Positions 47,576-55,758 of a stretch of DNA of 64,000 bases are shown in pieces. Origin of the DNA: an uncultured Ruminococcus sp. GTDB taxonomy: Bacteria > Bacillota > Clostridia > Oscillospirales > Ruminococcaceae. Location of the stretch: the NCBI GenBank assembly GCA_934463425.1, contig CAKSJP010000011.1, forward strand, positions 6,690 through 70,689. The letters are read 5' to 3'. The position numbers were made by a program, and so were the translations under genes. Under the pieces are notes generated by a model that did no database searches, had not been told where the DNA came from, and saw only the letters and a program-made list of their open reading frames with translations. Within the stretch, counting starts at the first letter, position 1, and each line of letters starts with the position of its first letter.

Positions 47576-47602
47576 ATAGAAGTTTCAATGGAGGAATTGA
47601 CT

Positions 47603-48031
47603 ATGGCAACAACTATGCCGAAGGCTGGCGAAGTAGATCGCAAGTGGTATGTGCTGGACGCTGCCGGCAAGCCGCTGGGCCGTGTCGCTGCAAAGGCTGC
47701 ACACCTGCTGCGCGGTAAGCACAAGCCCACATACGCACCGCACGTTGACTGCGGCGACAATGTAATCATCATCAACTGTGACAAGGCAGTTCTGACCGGC
47801 AACAAGCTGGAGAACAAGTACTACTACTGGCACACCGGTTGGATCGGTGGTCTGAAGAAGACACAGTATAAGGTTATGATGGAAGAAAAAGCAGATGAAG
47901 CAATGATGATCGCTGTTAAGGGCATGCTCCCGCACAATACCCAGGGCGCAAACCAGCTGAAGCGTCTGCGTACCTATAAGGGCGCAGAGCACAAGCAGGC
48001 GGCTCAGAAGCCGGAAGTTTGCGAGTTCTAA
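47603..48031 (+). CDS. rplM: Ribosomal protein L13
   Basis: L13 is an early-assembling protein of the 50S subunit. The 142-residue product has RKWYVLDAAGKPLGRVAAKA, LRGKHKPTYAPHVDCGDNVI, and GMLPHNTQGANQLKRLRTY, the standard L13 motifs. The ATG at 47603 follows ATGGAGGAATTGACT. It is followed by rpsI after 18 bp, the conserved bacterial pair. Confidence 0.98.
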   Translation: MATTMPKAGEVDRKWYVLDAAGKPLGRVAAKAAHLLRGKHKPTYAPHVDCGDNVIIINCDKAVLTGNKLENKYYYWHTGWIGGLKKTQYKVMMEEKADEAMMIAVKGMLPHNTQGANQLKRLRTYKGAEHKQAAQKPEVCEF

Positions 48032-48049
48032 GGGAAAGGAGCAGAAAAG

Positions 48050-48451
48050 ATGTACGAATCTAAGGTTAAATACTATTATGGCACCGGCAGACGGAAGCAC
48101 TCTGTAGCAAGAGTTCGTCTGTATCCGGGCAACGGCAGCATCACCATCAACGGCAGAAGCATCGACGAATACTTCGGTCTGGACACCCTGAAGCTGATCG
48201 TTCGTCAGCCGCTGAATCTGACGGACAACATGGACAAGATGGATGTTATCTGCACCGTTACCGGCGGCGGCGTTACCGGCCAGGCTGGTGCGATCCGTCA
48301 CGGCATCTCCCGTGCGCTGTTGGTTTACAGCCCGGAACTGCGTCCGGTTCTGAAGAAGGCTGGCTTCCTCACTCGTGACCCGAGAATGAAGGAACGTAAG
48401 AAGTACGGTCTGAAGGCTGCACGTCGTGCACCGCAGTTCTCCAAGAGATAA
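48050..48451 (+). CDS. rpsI: Ribosomal protein S9
   Basis: S9 is a 30S protein whose C-terminal tail reaches the P-site tRNA. The 133-residue product has [19 protein letters not shown], the [19 protein letters not shown] segment and the conserved end [32 protein letters not shown] precedes the ATG. A mobile element begins about 56 bp after its stop codon. Confidence 0.98.
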   Translation: MYESKVKYYYGTGRRKHSVARVRLYPGNGSITINGRSIDEYFGLDTLKLIVRQPLNLTDNMDKMDVICTVTGGGVTGQAGAIRHGISRALLVYSPELRPVLKKAGFLTRDPRMKERKKYGLKAARRAPQFSKR

Positions 48452-48507
48452 GGAAACATCGATTTTTTATCGATATTGCGTTATTTCTTTTGTTTCAGAA
48501 GTCCATT

Positions 48508-48527
48508 TGGACAACTTCTGGACAACT
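48508..48527 (+). mobile_element. Left attachment site (attL candidate) of the integrative element
   Basis: TGGACAACTTCTGGACAACT recurs with one mismatch at 61024-61043 in the same orientation. The site is 56 bp past rpsI, and the integrase gene lies directly inside. Confidence 0.65.
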
Positions 48528-48537
48528 AAAAAGTATT

Positions 48538-48573
48538 TTAAAATCGCTCTGTGTTTTGCAGAGCGATTTTTTT
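48538..48573. terminator. Terminator at the left edge of the element
   Basis: AAAATCGCTCTG pairs with CAGAGCGATTTT around a 7-nt loop, followed by TTT. It can end rpsI transcripts from one side and integrase transcripts from the other. Confidence 0.88.
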
Positions 48574-48594
48574 ATGTTGCTGTAACTTGTATTT

Positions 48595-49734
48595 TCATTC
48601 AGTCAGCTTTTTCTCAATAGAATCTGCCAACACTTTTCGTGTACTGCTAAGCACATCTGCATAAATATCAGCTGTGACATTGATGTCACAATGTCCTAAA
48701 TGGTCACTGATGATTTTGAGATCTACGCCCATATTCAAAAGCATAGTAGCATTGCAATGTCTTAACTTGTGTAACGTCATATGCTCAAATTCTGTGCCTT
48801 TGGTAAAGCGTTTCAGCGAAGTCAAAACAGAACTTCTGTCACGATAATTGCCGTTTGCTGATGGAAATACCATTTCTGGATGTGCATAACTATCACCAAG
48901 AGCAATTTTCAAATCATCGGTGTACTTTTTCTGTTCTTGAAATATATCAGCAACAGTTTTACTCATACCGATTGTTCGGATACTCTTTTTCGTCTTTGGC
49001 GGTGTCAATTCATGCTTTCCGCCTATATCATTCAGGGTATGCTTGATTGAAATTGACATATTCTCAAAGTCAACATCTTCCCAGCGTAGTGCAAAGCATT
49101 CTCCCGAACGCATTCCCGTATAAAGCAGCACTCTGATGATACGCTTAACATCTTCATCGCATGGCTTTTCATTAAGCATTTTCACAAAGCGTTTTAATTC
49201 ATCTTCTGTAAGAGCCATAACTTTGTGCTGTTCCTTATTCTTTGGAAGAATAACATTATGGCAAGGGTTATCACGCAGAAATCCTTGTTCCATACCACGT
49301 TTGAAAATAGACTGAATAATGACATACAATTTTCTGACAGTCGCAGGATTTAAATTGTATGATTGCATTACCTGTGTCAGTTTCGGCGTTGTAATATCTT
49401 TTAATTTCATGTTACCGAGAACAGGTTTAATATGTTTCTTATACTGTCCAGTATAGGTATAAACTGTCGATGCTTTTAGTTCTACCGGTGCAAAGTTGGT
49501 GAAATACCAATCTGCAAGCTCTGAAAATCTCATATTTTCATTGAAACTGATATATCCTTTGCATTGACGTTCAAACTCAAAAGCGAACTCCTGAGCAAGT
49601 TTCTCAGCCCTTTTCGGTGTTGTATCTGTCGGCGGAGTGAATGTTGTGGACTTCATAATCTTCTTGCCATTCGTATCAGTACCAACGAAAACTCTGATTC
49701 TGAATGTATTTCCACGTTTATCGATTGCAGCCAT
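48595..49734 (-). CDS. Tyrosine recombinase (integrase) of the element
   Basis: The 379-residue phage-type integrase has an N-terminal arm-binding part (GNTFRIRVFVGTDTNGKKIM), a SAM-like core-binding domain (FSELADWYFTNFAPVELKAS) and a catalytic domain with YTGMRSGECFAL (Arg), the Lys strand near PPKTKKSIRTI, LHKLRHCNATML (His-x2-Arg) and LGHCDINVTADIYADV (His and the nucleophile Tyr). It integrates and excises the element at the repeats described. AGGAGGT lies 13 bp before the ATG. The catalytic set looks complete, so it should be active. Confidence 0.95.
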   Translation of the reverse strand: MAAIDKRGNTFRIRVFVGTDTNGKKIMKSTTFTPPTDTTPKRAEKLAQEFAFEFERQCKGYISFNENMRFSELADWYFTNFAPVELKASTVYTYTGQYKKHIKPVLGNMKLKDITTPKLTQVMQSYNLNPATVRKLYVIIQSIFKRGMEQGFLRDNPCHNVILPKNKEQHKVMALTEDELKRFVKMLNEKPCDEDVKRIIRVLLYTGMRSGECFALRWEDVDFENMSISIKHTLNDIGGKHELTPPKTKKSIRTIGMSKTVADIFQEQKKYTDDLKIALGDSYAHPEMVFPSANGNYRDRSSVLTSLKRFTKGTEFEHMTLHKLRHCNATMLLNMGVDLKIISDHLGHCDINVTADIYADVLSSTRKVLADSIEKKLTE

Positions 49735-49812
49735 AGTGCTGTATGTTACCTCCTGAAATATTATAGTTTTTGTCCTTGGACTTTGTGGGTTTCCTGTACC
49801 TTCTTGTGATTA

Positions 49813-50517
49813 TCACCAATTAACAGGAATACTGTCTGGTGATTTTGCCCTTGAAACCTTAATATATGTCTCTGAACTTTCTGTACTTTGTGGCTTTTCT
49901 TCCTTTTTATATTCATCAAGAAATCTTTTCATCTTATCAACTACCCACTTCCATTCAACCTTTTCTTCATTTGAAAATTGCTGAATCCAACCAAGCGAAA
50001 ATTCCTCAGCCAAGGAATAGTGCTTCAAGGCGTATACAAACCTTTCATCAAGCTGATAATTCTCAGGAACATAGTCCATTCTCGGTGGTTTCAAGGTTTC
50101 ATACCATTCTTTCACAAACCACCAGTAGTCATGTATCGTCTGATATGCTTCCTGTTCCCATTTTTCAAAGCGTTCACGTTTCTTTCTCTTAATCTTCTGA
50201 ATCTCAGCAGCTTCTGAATATTTCGGTTTATGATATTCTTTTTCATAACCAAAGCTGATACCGAGGTTAAAATCATCATTCAGCTTTTTGACAGCATCAA
50301 TAGCAGATAGTCCGAACAATTCCATAACAAAACCTAAAATGTCATAATGCACATTACAGGTGAAGCAATGGAACGAATTGGGATATATGTGTGCAGAGGG
50401 GTGGTGATCGTCATGAAATGGGCAGAGACAAGTGTTATTACGCTTGATTTCAATTCCGTAACGCTCTGCAACTATCCGTATGTCAAGACGATTTCGTATT
50501 TCTTCAAAACAGTTCAT
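49813..50517 (-). CDS. CHC2 zinc-finger (primase-like) protein
   Basis: This 234-residue protein has the N-terminal CHC2 zinc finger of DnaG-type primases (CPFHDDHHPSAHIYPNSFHCF, then CNVHYD) but no TOPRIM domain; the rest is a charged helical region rich in Lys/Glu and Trp/Tyr. Such short CHC2 proteins are common on clostridial mobilizable elements and may help replication or priming of the transferred strand. The start overlaps the stop of the HTH gene by one base (TGATG). Confidence 0.88.
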   Translation of the reverse strand: MNCFEEIRNRLDIRIVAERYGIEIKRNNTCLCPFHDDHHPSAHIYPNSFHCFTCNVHYDILGFVMELFGLSAIDAVKKLNDDFNLGISFGYEKEYHKPKYSEAAEIQKIKRKKRERFEKWEQEAYQTIHDYWWFVKEWYETLKPPRMDYVPENYQLDERFVYALKHYSLAEEFSLGWIQQFSNEEKVEWKWVVDKMKRFLDEYKKEEKPQSTESSETYIKVSRAKSPDSIPVNW

Positions 50518-50789
50518 CAGACTTCAAAAACTTTGAGGAGTTCTTCTTTATTAATGAGGATTTTTCCACGCTTGCCCTGACCTGTGCGAATGTATTTGAC
50601 CTTGTTCTGTGCCACCAGCTGACGAACAGTGTGTTCGCTGAGTCCCTTTATCACTTGGGTACACTCTTTGATTGTAAGCATCTCAACGGACTTCTTTCTG
50701 GTTGTTTCCTGTGTTGTCTCCTCATCAGTGAGCTGAATGAGGAGTGCCATAATATCATCAACGATTGCATTTTTTCTTTCCTGTGTCAT
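50517..50789 (-). CDS. Excisionase-type HTH protein
   Basis: The 90-residue protein has a helical N-terminal half and a winged HTH_17 domain (MLTIKECTQVIKGLSEHTVRQL, then KYIRTGQGKRGKILINKEEL), the usual form of excisionases and small element regulators. AAAGGAGATTTACT precedes the ATG. It lies between the relaxase and CHC2 genes; it probably guides integrase directionality or controls backbone genes. Confidence 0.88.
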   Translation of the reverse strand: MTQERKNAIVDDIMALLIQLTDEETTQETTRKKSVEMLTIKECTQVIKGLSEHTVRQLVAQNKVKYIRTGQGKRGKILINKEELLKVFEV

Positions 50790-50801
50790 AGTAAATCTCC
50801 T

Positions 50802-52004
50802 TTACTCTAATTCGTGATTTTTTGTGTTTGATTTGTATTTGTGAAATTCTTCTGTAAGTCCATTAGCTGAAATGAATGATTTTGCTTTTTGCAAGTCAGA
50901 TCTTAACCTCTCCTTTTCAGAGGTCTCCTTTGCACTTTTTATAAGTGCTTTGACTGATATTGTTGCAGGTTTCTTATATTCGGCAAGTTCAGCCGCCTGC
51001 TGATTTATTGTACTTTTTAATTCTGTATTTTCTTTGCTAAGTTGCTGATTAGTCGCAATAAGTTTTCTGGTTTGTTTTATGCTGACCACTTCTTTTTCAG
51101 CAAGAGCTTGAAGTTTGTCATAATCATTTTTATCAAGGGTAACCTTGTTTCCAAAAATGGTCGGCTTAACCGCAATGCTCCCAATATCAACAAGCTGAAC
51201 CTTTTTCTTATTTGCCTTTTCAAGCATTGCTTTTGTTTCAGCAAGTTCACGAGAAATATCCTCATTTTCGCTTTTGAGTTGGACATTTTCAGATTTAAGT
51301 TTATCTGCTTCTTGCCTTGCTTCTTTGTATTCCTTAACTGACATAGAACCTCTTGACTTTTCAGGTTCCAAAGGTCTGATACCGTGTGCAAGACAGATTT
51401 GATTCAGTATTTCAATTTCTGATTTTCTCCAACGTGCAATTGCATCTTTTCCACTTCCGAATCCCATTTCTTTTAAGGCTTGAGCAATGCCGTTTTGTGT
51501 ATCCTGTCCACGCTTGTAATGACCAACAGGAATATAGTCAATATGTAAATGCGGTGTGGCTTCGTCCATATGAAGCACCGCGTTGAATACTACGAAATTC
51601 GGATTACGCTGCTGATATCCTGCCATATACTCTTTCAGACACGTTGCTACAAGCTGTGCATCTTCTGTATCCACTCCGGAATCTTCTTTTTTACCTATCT
51701 GAACAACATCTTCATAAAAACTTTTTCGCTTATCGGCAGCTGTCACAACAGAATTGGACGGCTTCTGATGAAACAAAGATTCATAATATGTACCATGAAT
51801 TTTTCTGTCATTGCGTTTCTGTTTGGCGTTGTAACGCTTTGTTGATTCAGCAAATAAATGCTCATACACGCAGCCAATATCTTTCCTGATAAATGTATAG
51901 TTATTTCTCATACGGCAGCGGTCAACATTTTCTGCGATGAAGTCTCTGTTGTTGTGTGTTAATGAGCCTTTTCCCTGACAAAACGAAATGCGTTTTTCTT
52001 TCAT
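50802..52004 (-). CDS. MobV-family relaxase (Pre/Mob)
   Basis: The relaxase nicks oriT and leads DNA into the recipient during mobilization. The 400-residue protein has the MobV N-terminal domain with the His triad in LHMDEATPHLHIDYIPV. A long C-terminal coiled coil (about 230-390) is rich in Lys, Glu and Gln. GAGAAGGGAGAATAG precedes the ATG. The non-coding region immediately upstream (52005-52200) holds stacked hairpins, the expected place for oriT. Confidence 0.93.
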   Translation of the reverse strand: MKEKRISFCQGKGSLTHNNRDFIAENVDRCRMRNNYTFIRKDIGCVYEHLFAESTKRYNAKQKRNDRKIHGTYYESLFHQKPSNSVVTAADKRKSFYEDVVQIGKKEDSGVDTEDAQLVATCLKEYMAGYQQRNPNFVVFNAVLHMDEATPHLHIDYIPVGHYKRGQDTQNGIAQALKEMGFGSGKDAIARWRKSEIEILNQICLAHGIRPLEPEKSRGSMSVKEYKEARQEADKLKSENVQLKSENEDISRELAETKAMLEKANKKKVQLVDIGSIAVKPTIFGNKVTLDKNDYDKLQALAEKEVVSIKQTRKLIATNQQLSKENTELKSTINQQAAELAEYKKPATISVKALIKSAKETSEKERLRSDLQKAKSFISANGLTEEFHKYKSNTKNHELE

Positions 52005-52050
52005 CTATTCTCCCTTCTCGAAATTCATTTGCTCTACCAGTTTGGACAAT

Positions 52051-52210
52051 GTCACCGAACAATCAGAGGATTGCGGTGACAAGTTTCAGAACGATAGAAT
52101 ACAATCGCTGAAACAATACGGTGCGGAGCACCGATTTTACAACAGGCATTATGCCTATTGTAACGCCATAGTATATATGACAGCCCTTTGGCAAGTTCTA
52201 TCATATATAC
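52051..52210. other. Hairpin cluster, oriT candidate
   Basis: Four stems: GTCACCG..CAATC with GATTGCGGTGAC (52051-52080); CGGTGC/GCACCG (52119-52133); TTACAAcAGGCAT with ATGCCTaTTGTAA (52137-52163); GTATATATGA with TCATATATAC (52171-52210, overlapping the DUF3987 stop). This lies directly upstream of the relaxase gene, as in MobV-type plasmids and elements. The nic site is not identified. Confidence 0.6.
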
Positions 52211-53739
52211 AGGCGCTCTGCCGAGGGCTTTTTGCTGACTGATGTCAGATCAGCTGTATCCTCAAATACTTTCGCATTTACAAAAACATAAATTGCAGAT
52301 TTATGGTTGCCTGTTTCTCTTTCATCGAAAGCAACATAACCATATTCTTCAAGCAGTTTGAGTGCCTTGTAAAAGTCATCAGGTTCAGGAAAGATTTTAT
52401 TTCGGCATTTCTTCAGCAACGCCGACTGAAACCCTTCTCTTATTTGCTTTGCCCTGATAATTTCAAGAGCTTTTTCTGCCCTCAAAATTTCATTATCTAC
52501 GCCACCAATACTGAAAGCATATATTGCCTGTTCCTTGTAGTAGTCAGCAATATCAATCGCATTGCAAAGTGTGTTTACATCAACAAGGACATCCTCAGGA
52601 CACTTACCTTCAATAGTACATTTTACACAATGGATAATGCAACAAAGGCGAAGTATTTGACCATGATATTTACCGCCCCAGTCTTTGCAATTTACAAACT
52701 CTGTGAGCTGAATTTTCTCAATATAATTGTTATAGTAATCGGTGAAATCTTGCTGTGCTGTTTCATCAAATTTCAGAAATTTTTCCTCTGTGGGCTTTGC
52801 ATTGAATTTTCTTGTAAGAAGAATGTCAATAAGCCTGTTATAGTTGTCAACAACAATCGGATCAATTGATTTTGAATCATATCGCCTTGTACCGACTTTA
52901 CTTTTGGGAAAGCAATAGAAAAATCGTGCAAGCAGTCCACTGGTTCTGAATACAGAATTAGAAATCATACTATCCCATAAGTAAGGCTGTCCTGCAAGAC
53001 TAATTGACAGGCATGGATTGGAGATCTGTATAGATTCTTTTGTTGCTCTGTCGCAAAAGAAACTTTCGCCACTCCATGCTTTCAAAATCATATCCATATT
53101 AGGTATGTTGTTATTGGAATATCGTCCTGTAAAGTTTCCGAGCATACCTGCTTCATCAGAAATCATCAGTAAAGATTTATTCTTTCCCATCAATTGAATC
53201 AACGATTCAGGAGTAATATCCTCTACAGTAATTCGTCTTTTGCCCACGTCACCTATTTGTTCTGCCTGTGTTTTCAGCTTTGCGATTTGATCAACGTCTT
53301 TGCTTCCCTCTTTTTCAAGCTTATCTGCTTCAAAAAGAAGTTTCTTTTTCATCGCCTCAATTTTGTGAAATCCCTCGGCGTGTTCTTGATTATATTTCAG
53401 CTCAAAATCAACAAATGGCTTTTTGATGAACTTTACAACAGGTGATTTTCGCTCTGATGGTTCAGCAACAATGAAACTATAAATCATAGGCGGTTCTGAA
53501 TGGTCGGCTTTACCCTGCATTCTATATCTGTTTGTAAAGCAATAGCTAATTGCTGATAAGATCGAAGTTGCTGCCATTGCTGGATCTGTGCCTGTGGTTT
53601 CAGCGATGCCGATTACCATTTCACGAAGAATTGGAGGTAATGCCTTGATTGGAAATTCTCTTTGTGGTGAATCGTCACGAAGTGGAATTATGGGGTTAAA
53701 TTCAGGCGGAAGATTTGGAACATCACCTTTTTCTTTCAT
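52201..53739 (-). CDS. DUF3987 protein (YfjI-like)
   Basis: The 512-residue protein matches DUF3987/YfjI: FPIKALPPILREMVIGIAE, GTDPAMAATSILSAISYCF, a P-loop-like PSERKSPVVKFIKKP, LLMISDEAGMLGNFTGRYS (Walker B-like), GRATK-type CDRATKESIQISNPCLSISL and GLLARFFYCFPKS. The family belongs to the mobile-element helicase/primase-associated ATPases and often sits with CHC2 proteins; the Gly-Lys-Ser/Thr P-loop is degenerate here. AAAGGAG lies before the ATG at 53739. A possible -10 (TATAAT, 53763-53758) overlaps the -35 of the divergent plus-strand promoter. Confidence 0.88.
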   Translation of the reverse strand: MKEKGDVPNLPPEFNPIIPLRDDSPQREFPIKALPPILREMVIGIAETTGTDPAMAATSILSAISYCFTNRYRMQGKADHSEPPMIYSFIVAEPSERKSPVVKFIKKPFVDFELKYNQEHAEGFHKIEAMKKKLLFEADKLEKEGSKDVDQIAKLKTQAEQIGDVGKRRITVEDITPESLIQLMGKNKSLLMISDEAGMLGNFTGRYSNNNIPNMDMILKAWSGESFFCDRATKESIQISNPCLSISLAGQPYLWDSMISNSVFRTSGLLARFFYCFPKSKVGTRRYDSKSIDPIVVDNYNRLIDILLTRKFNAKPTEEKFLKFDETAQQDFTDYYNNYIEKIQLTEFVNCKDWGGKYHGQILRLCCIIHCVKCTIEGKCPEDVLVDVNTLCNAIDIADYYKEQAIYAFSIGGVDNEILRAEKALEIIRAKQIREGFQSALLKKCRNKIFPEPDDFYKALKLLEEYGYVAFDERETGNHKSAIYVFVNAKVFEDTADLTSVSKKPSAERLYI

Positions 53740-53766
53740 TTTTGACTCCTTTCTTTTATTATAAAC

Positions 53767-53795
53767 TTGACTTTGCACTAAAAATATGGTACAAT
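53767..53795 (+). promoter_or_regulatory. Upstream promoter of the Xre regulator/defence operon
   Basis: TTGACT (53767-53772), 17-bp spacer, TACAAT (53790-53795) preceded by TGG. Confidence 0.75.
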
Positions 53796-53830
53796 AGACG
53801 CATGAAGATAGTGCAGCTTAAAGTGTAATT

Positions 53831-53881
53831 TCAATAAAGTTGAATATCACTGAACAGTTCTATATAATACAACTTTATTGA
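53831..53881 (+). promoter_or_regulatory. Second promoter embedded in a perfect 12-bp inverted repeat
   Basis: TCAATAAAGTTG (53831-53842) and its exact reverse complement (53870-53881) enclose and overlap a promoter, TTGAAT (53840-53845), 17-bp spacer, TATAAT (53863-53868). The repeat covers both hexamers' outer edges, as expected for a repressor operator of the downstream Xre protein. Confidence 0.7.
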
Positions 53882-53965
53882 TTTACATCATACATCAAGA
53901 TAGGACAATTGTCAATAGCTTGCTTATTATTTCTACTTTCTGCACAAACAACAGGAGTGCTATTT

Positions 53966-54655
53966 ATGAATTATGACGCTTTCAAACAAAAATGCAAAGA
54001 AAAAGGCTACTCAGCAAGCAGCCTTGTAACCGAACTTGGAATAAGTAAGAGTAACATAACCAACTGGAAAAACGGCGGTAATCCGAGTTATGAGATATTA
54101 ATAAAAATGGCTCAAACTTTGGAATGTAGCGTGGGTTATTTGCTTGGCACAGAAGATGATAACCATGGCGCAGGTGCTACGGTAAGTCAGGCGTTACGGA
54201 GCATTAAGGCAACTCCTGCAAGAACAATCTCACTTAAGAGTAGTAAAAATTTACAAGATAACTATCTGAATGAAATAGCTGCATTTGCAAATAGCAGCAT
54301 ACTATTTCTTTGTGGAAATGAAAAAAAGTTTACTGCAACTGAGCCAGATAGAAAAATTGCTAATATAAGTGAACGTGGCAGAGATAAAATGATTGAGGTA
54401 TTTGATAATGTCAATAATAATCCTATTATTGCAAATATTCAAATGCAACTTAGCAGAATTATTCTTCATAATCTGGATATCACATCAGCAGAACAGGTTT
54501 CTGATGAATTCTTAAGTTCCAAGGCAGATTTTATCCTTAATGATAAAAAACACAAGGACAGTCTTAGAAACTATCCTTTCAATCTTTCTGACTTGCTTAC
54601 TCTGGGAGATTTATTTGATAAGAGCATTAAATTTATGATTTCGGGTGTGGAGTAA
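53966..54655 (+). CDS. Xre-family HTH regulator
   Basis: The 229-residue protein has an N-terminal HTH_3 domain (MNYDAFKQKCKEKGYSASSL, ELGISKSNITNWKNGGNPSY, MAQTLECSVGYLLG) and a C-terminal region of about 160 residues I do not recognise, without a LexA-type Ser-Lys protease pair. It probably represses from the inverted repeat at 53831-53881 and may control both itself and the methyltransferase-nuclease genes, which begin 51 bp downstream on the same strand. AGGAGTGCTATTT precedes the ATG at 53966; upstream in-frame starts lack a site. Confidence 0.88.
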   Translation: MNYDAFKQKCKEKGYSASSLVTELGISKSNITNWKNGGNPSYEILIKMAQTLECSVGYLLGTEDDNHGAGATVSQALRSIKATPARTISLKSSKNLQDNYLNEIAAFANSSILFLCGNEKKFTATEPDRKIANISERGRDKMIEVFDNVNNNPIIANIQMQLSRIILHNLDITSAEQVSDEFLSSKADFILNDKKHKDSLRNYPFNLSDLLTLGDLFDKSIKFMISGVE

Positions 54656-54706
54656 GAAAACCCACAAAAGACACGAAGTCCGAGGACAAACATTTTGAGG
54701 TATGGA

Positions 54707-55750
54707 ATGAAAAGTTACAATGCAATAGATTTATTTTGTGGTTGTGGCGGATTATCATGTGGATTTGAAAGGGCAGGAGTAAACATACTTCTTGGCATTG
54801 ATAATGATAAAATGGCATTAAACGTTTTTGAACACAACCACAAGAAAGCAAAGTCAATATGTGGTGATATTACTGAACTTAATTATTCAGATATAAAAAA
54901 AGTAATTGGCGATAAGAATATAGATTTAATAATAGGTGGACCTCCATGTCAGGGAATGTCTCTTTCAGGTCCAAGAAAATTTGACGATCCAAGAAATAAA
55001 CTTTATTTATCATACATTCACTTTGTTGAACAAATAAAACCTAAGGCTTTTGTTATTGAAAATGTTCCAGGACTTGTCAGTTTATTTAAGGGACAAATTA
55101 AGGAAAGCATTATTGAACGTTTGACTGCACTTGGATATAGAGTAAAATATCGCATCTTATGTGCAGCGGATTATGGAGTACCACAAAACAGAAAAAGAGT
55201 CATATTTGTTGGCTTAAAAGACAAAGATTTTAATTTCGATTCCATAACAAAAAAAGAAATGGTAACCTGTAAAATGGCTCTTTCTGATCTTCCACCACTT
55301 ATCAATGAACTTGGTGAAGATCCAGCTGAATATGAAACAGAGGTTCAGAATGAATACCAGAAAATCATGAGAGAGAATTCTGAAAAAGTAAGAAATCATA
55401 TAGCAGCGGCTCATTCAGAAAAAGTAAAGCATATTATTTCATTAGTTCCTGATGGCGGAAATTATAAAGACTTACCTGAAGAATATATAAAATCGCGAAA
55501 TTTTCACGTTGCTTGGACAAGATTTTGTAGTTATAAACCTGCCCCCACTATTGATACTGGTCATAGACACCATTTTCATTATAAATATAATAGGGTTCCA
55601 ACTGTTAGAGAATGTGCGAGATTACAATCGTTTCCGGATGATTTTGTATTTGAAGGCAACAAAACACAACAATTTCGACAAGTAGGAAATGCTGTTCCGC
55701 CATTAATGGCTCAAGCAATCGCAGAAGCTTTGCTAAAATATTTGGAGTGA
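54707..55750 (+). CDS. DNA (cytosine-5-)methyltransferase 1
   Basis: The 347-residue C5-methyltransferase has motif I DLFCGCGGLSCGFERAG, motif IV GGPPCQGMSLSGPR with the catalytic Cys, motif VI FVIENVPG, motif VIII GVPQNRKRVIFVG, and motif IX/X region ARLQSFPDDF ... QVGNAVPP. GAGGT lies 5 bp before the ATG at 54707. It is the first enzyme of the cassette: it modifies host DNA to protect it from the nuclease gene starting 8 bp after its stop. Its target-recognition region (about 190-290) is unlike that of the second methyltransferase. Confidence 0.94.
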   Translation: MKSYNAIDLFCGCGGLSCGFERAGVNILLGIDNDKMALNVFEHNHKKAKSICGDITELNYSDIKKVIGDKNIDLIIGGPPCQGMSLSGPRKFDDPRNKLYLSYIHFVEQIKPKAFVIENVPGLVSLFKGQIKESIIERLTALGYRVKYRILCAADYGVPQNRKRVIFVGLKDKDFNFDSITKKEMVTCKMALSDLPPLINELGEDPAEYETEVQNEYQKIMRENSEKVRNHIAAAHSEKVKHIISLVPDGGNYKDLPEEYIKSRNFHVAWTRFCSYKPAPTIDTGHRHHFHYKYNRVPTVRECARLQSFPDDFVFEGNKTQQFRQVGNAVPPLMAQAIAEALLKYLE

Positions 55751-55758
55751 TTATACAT

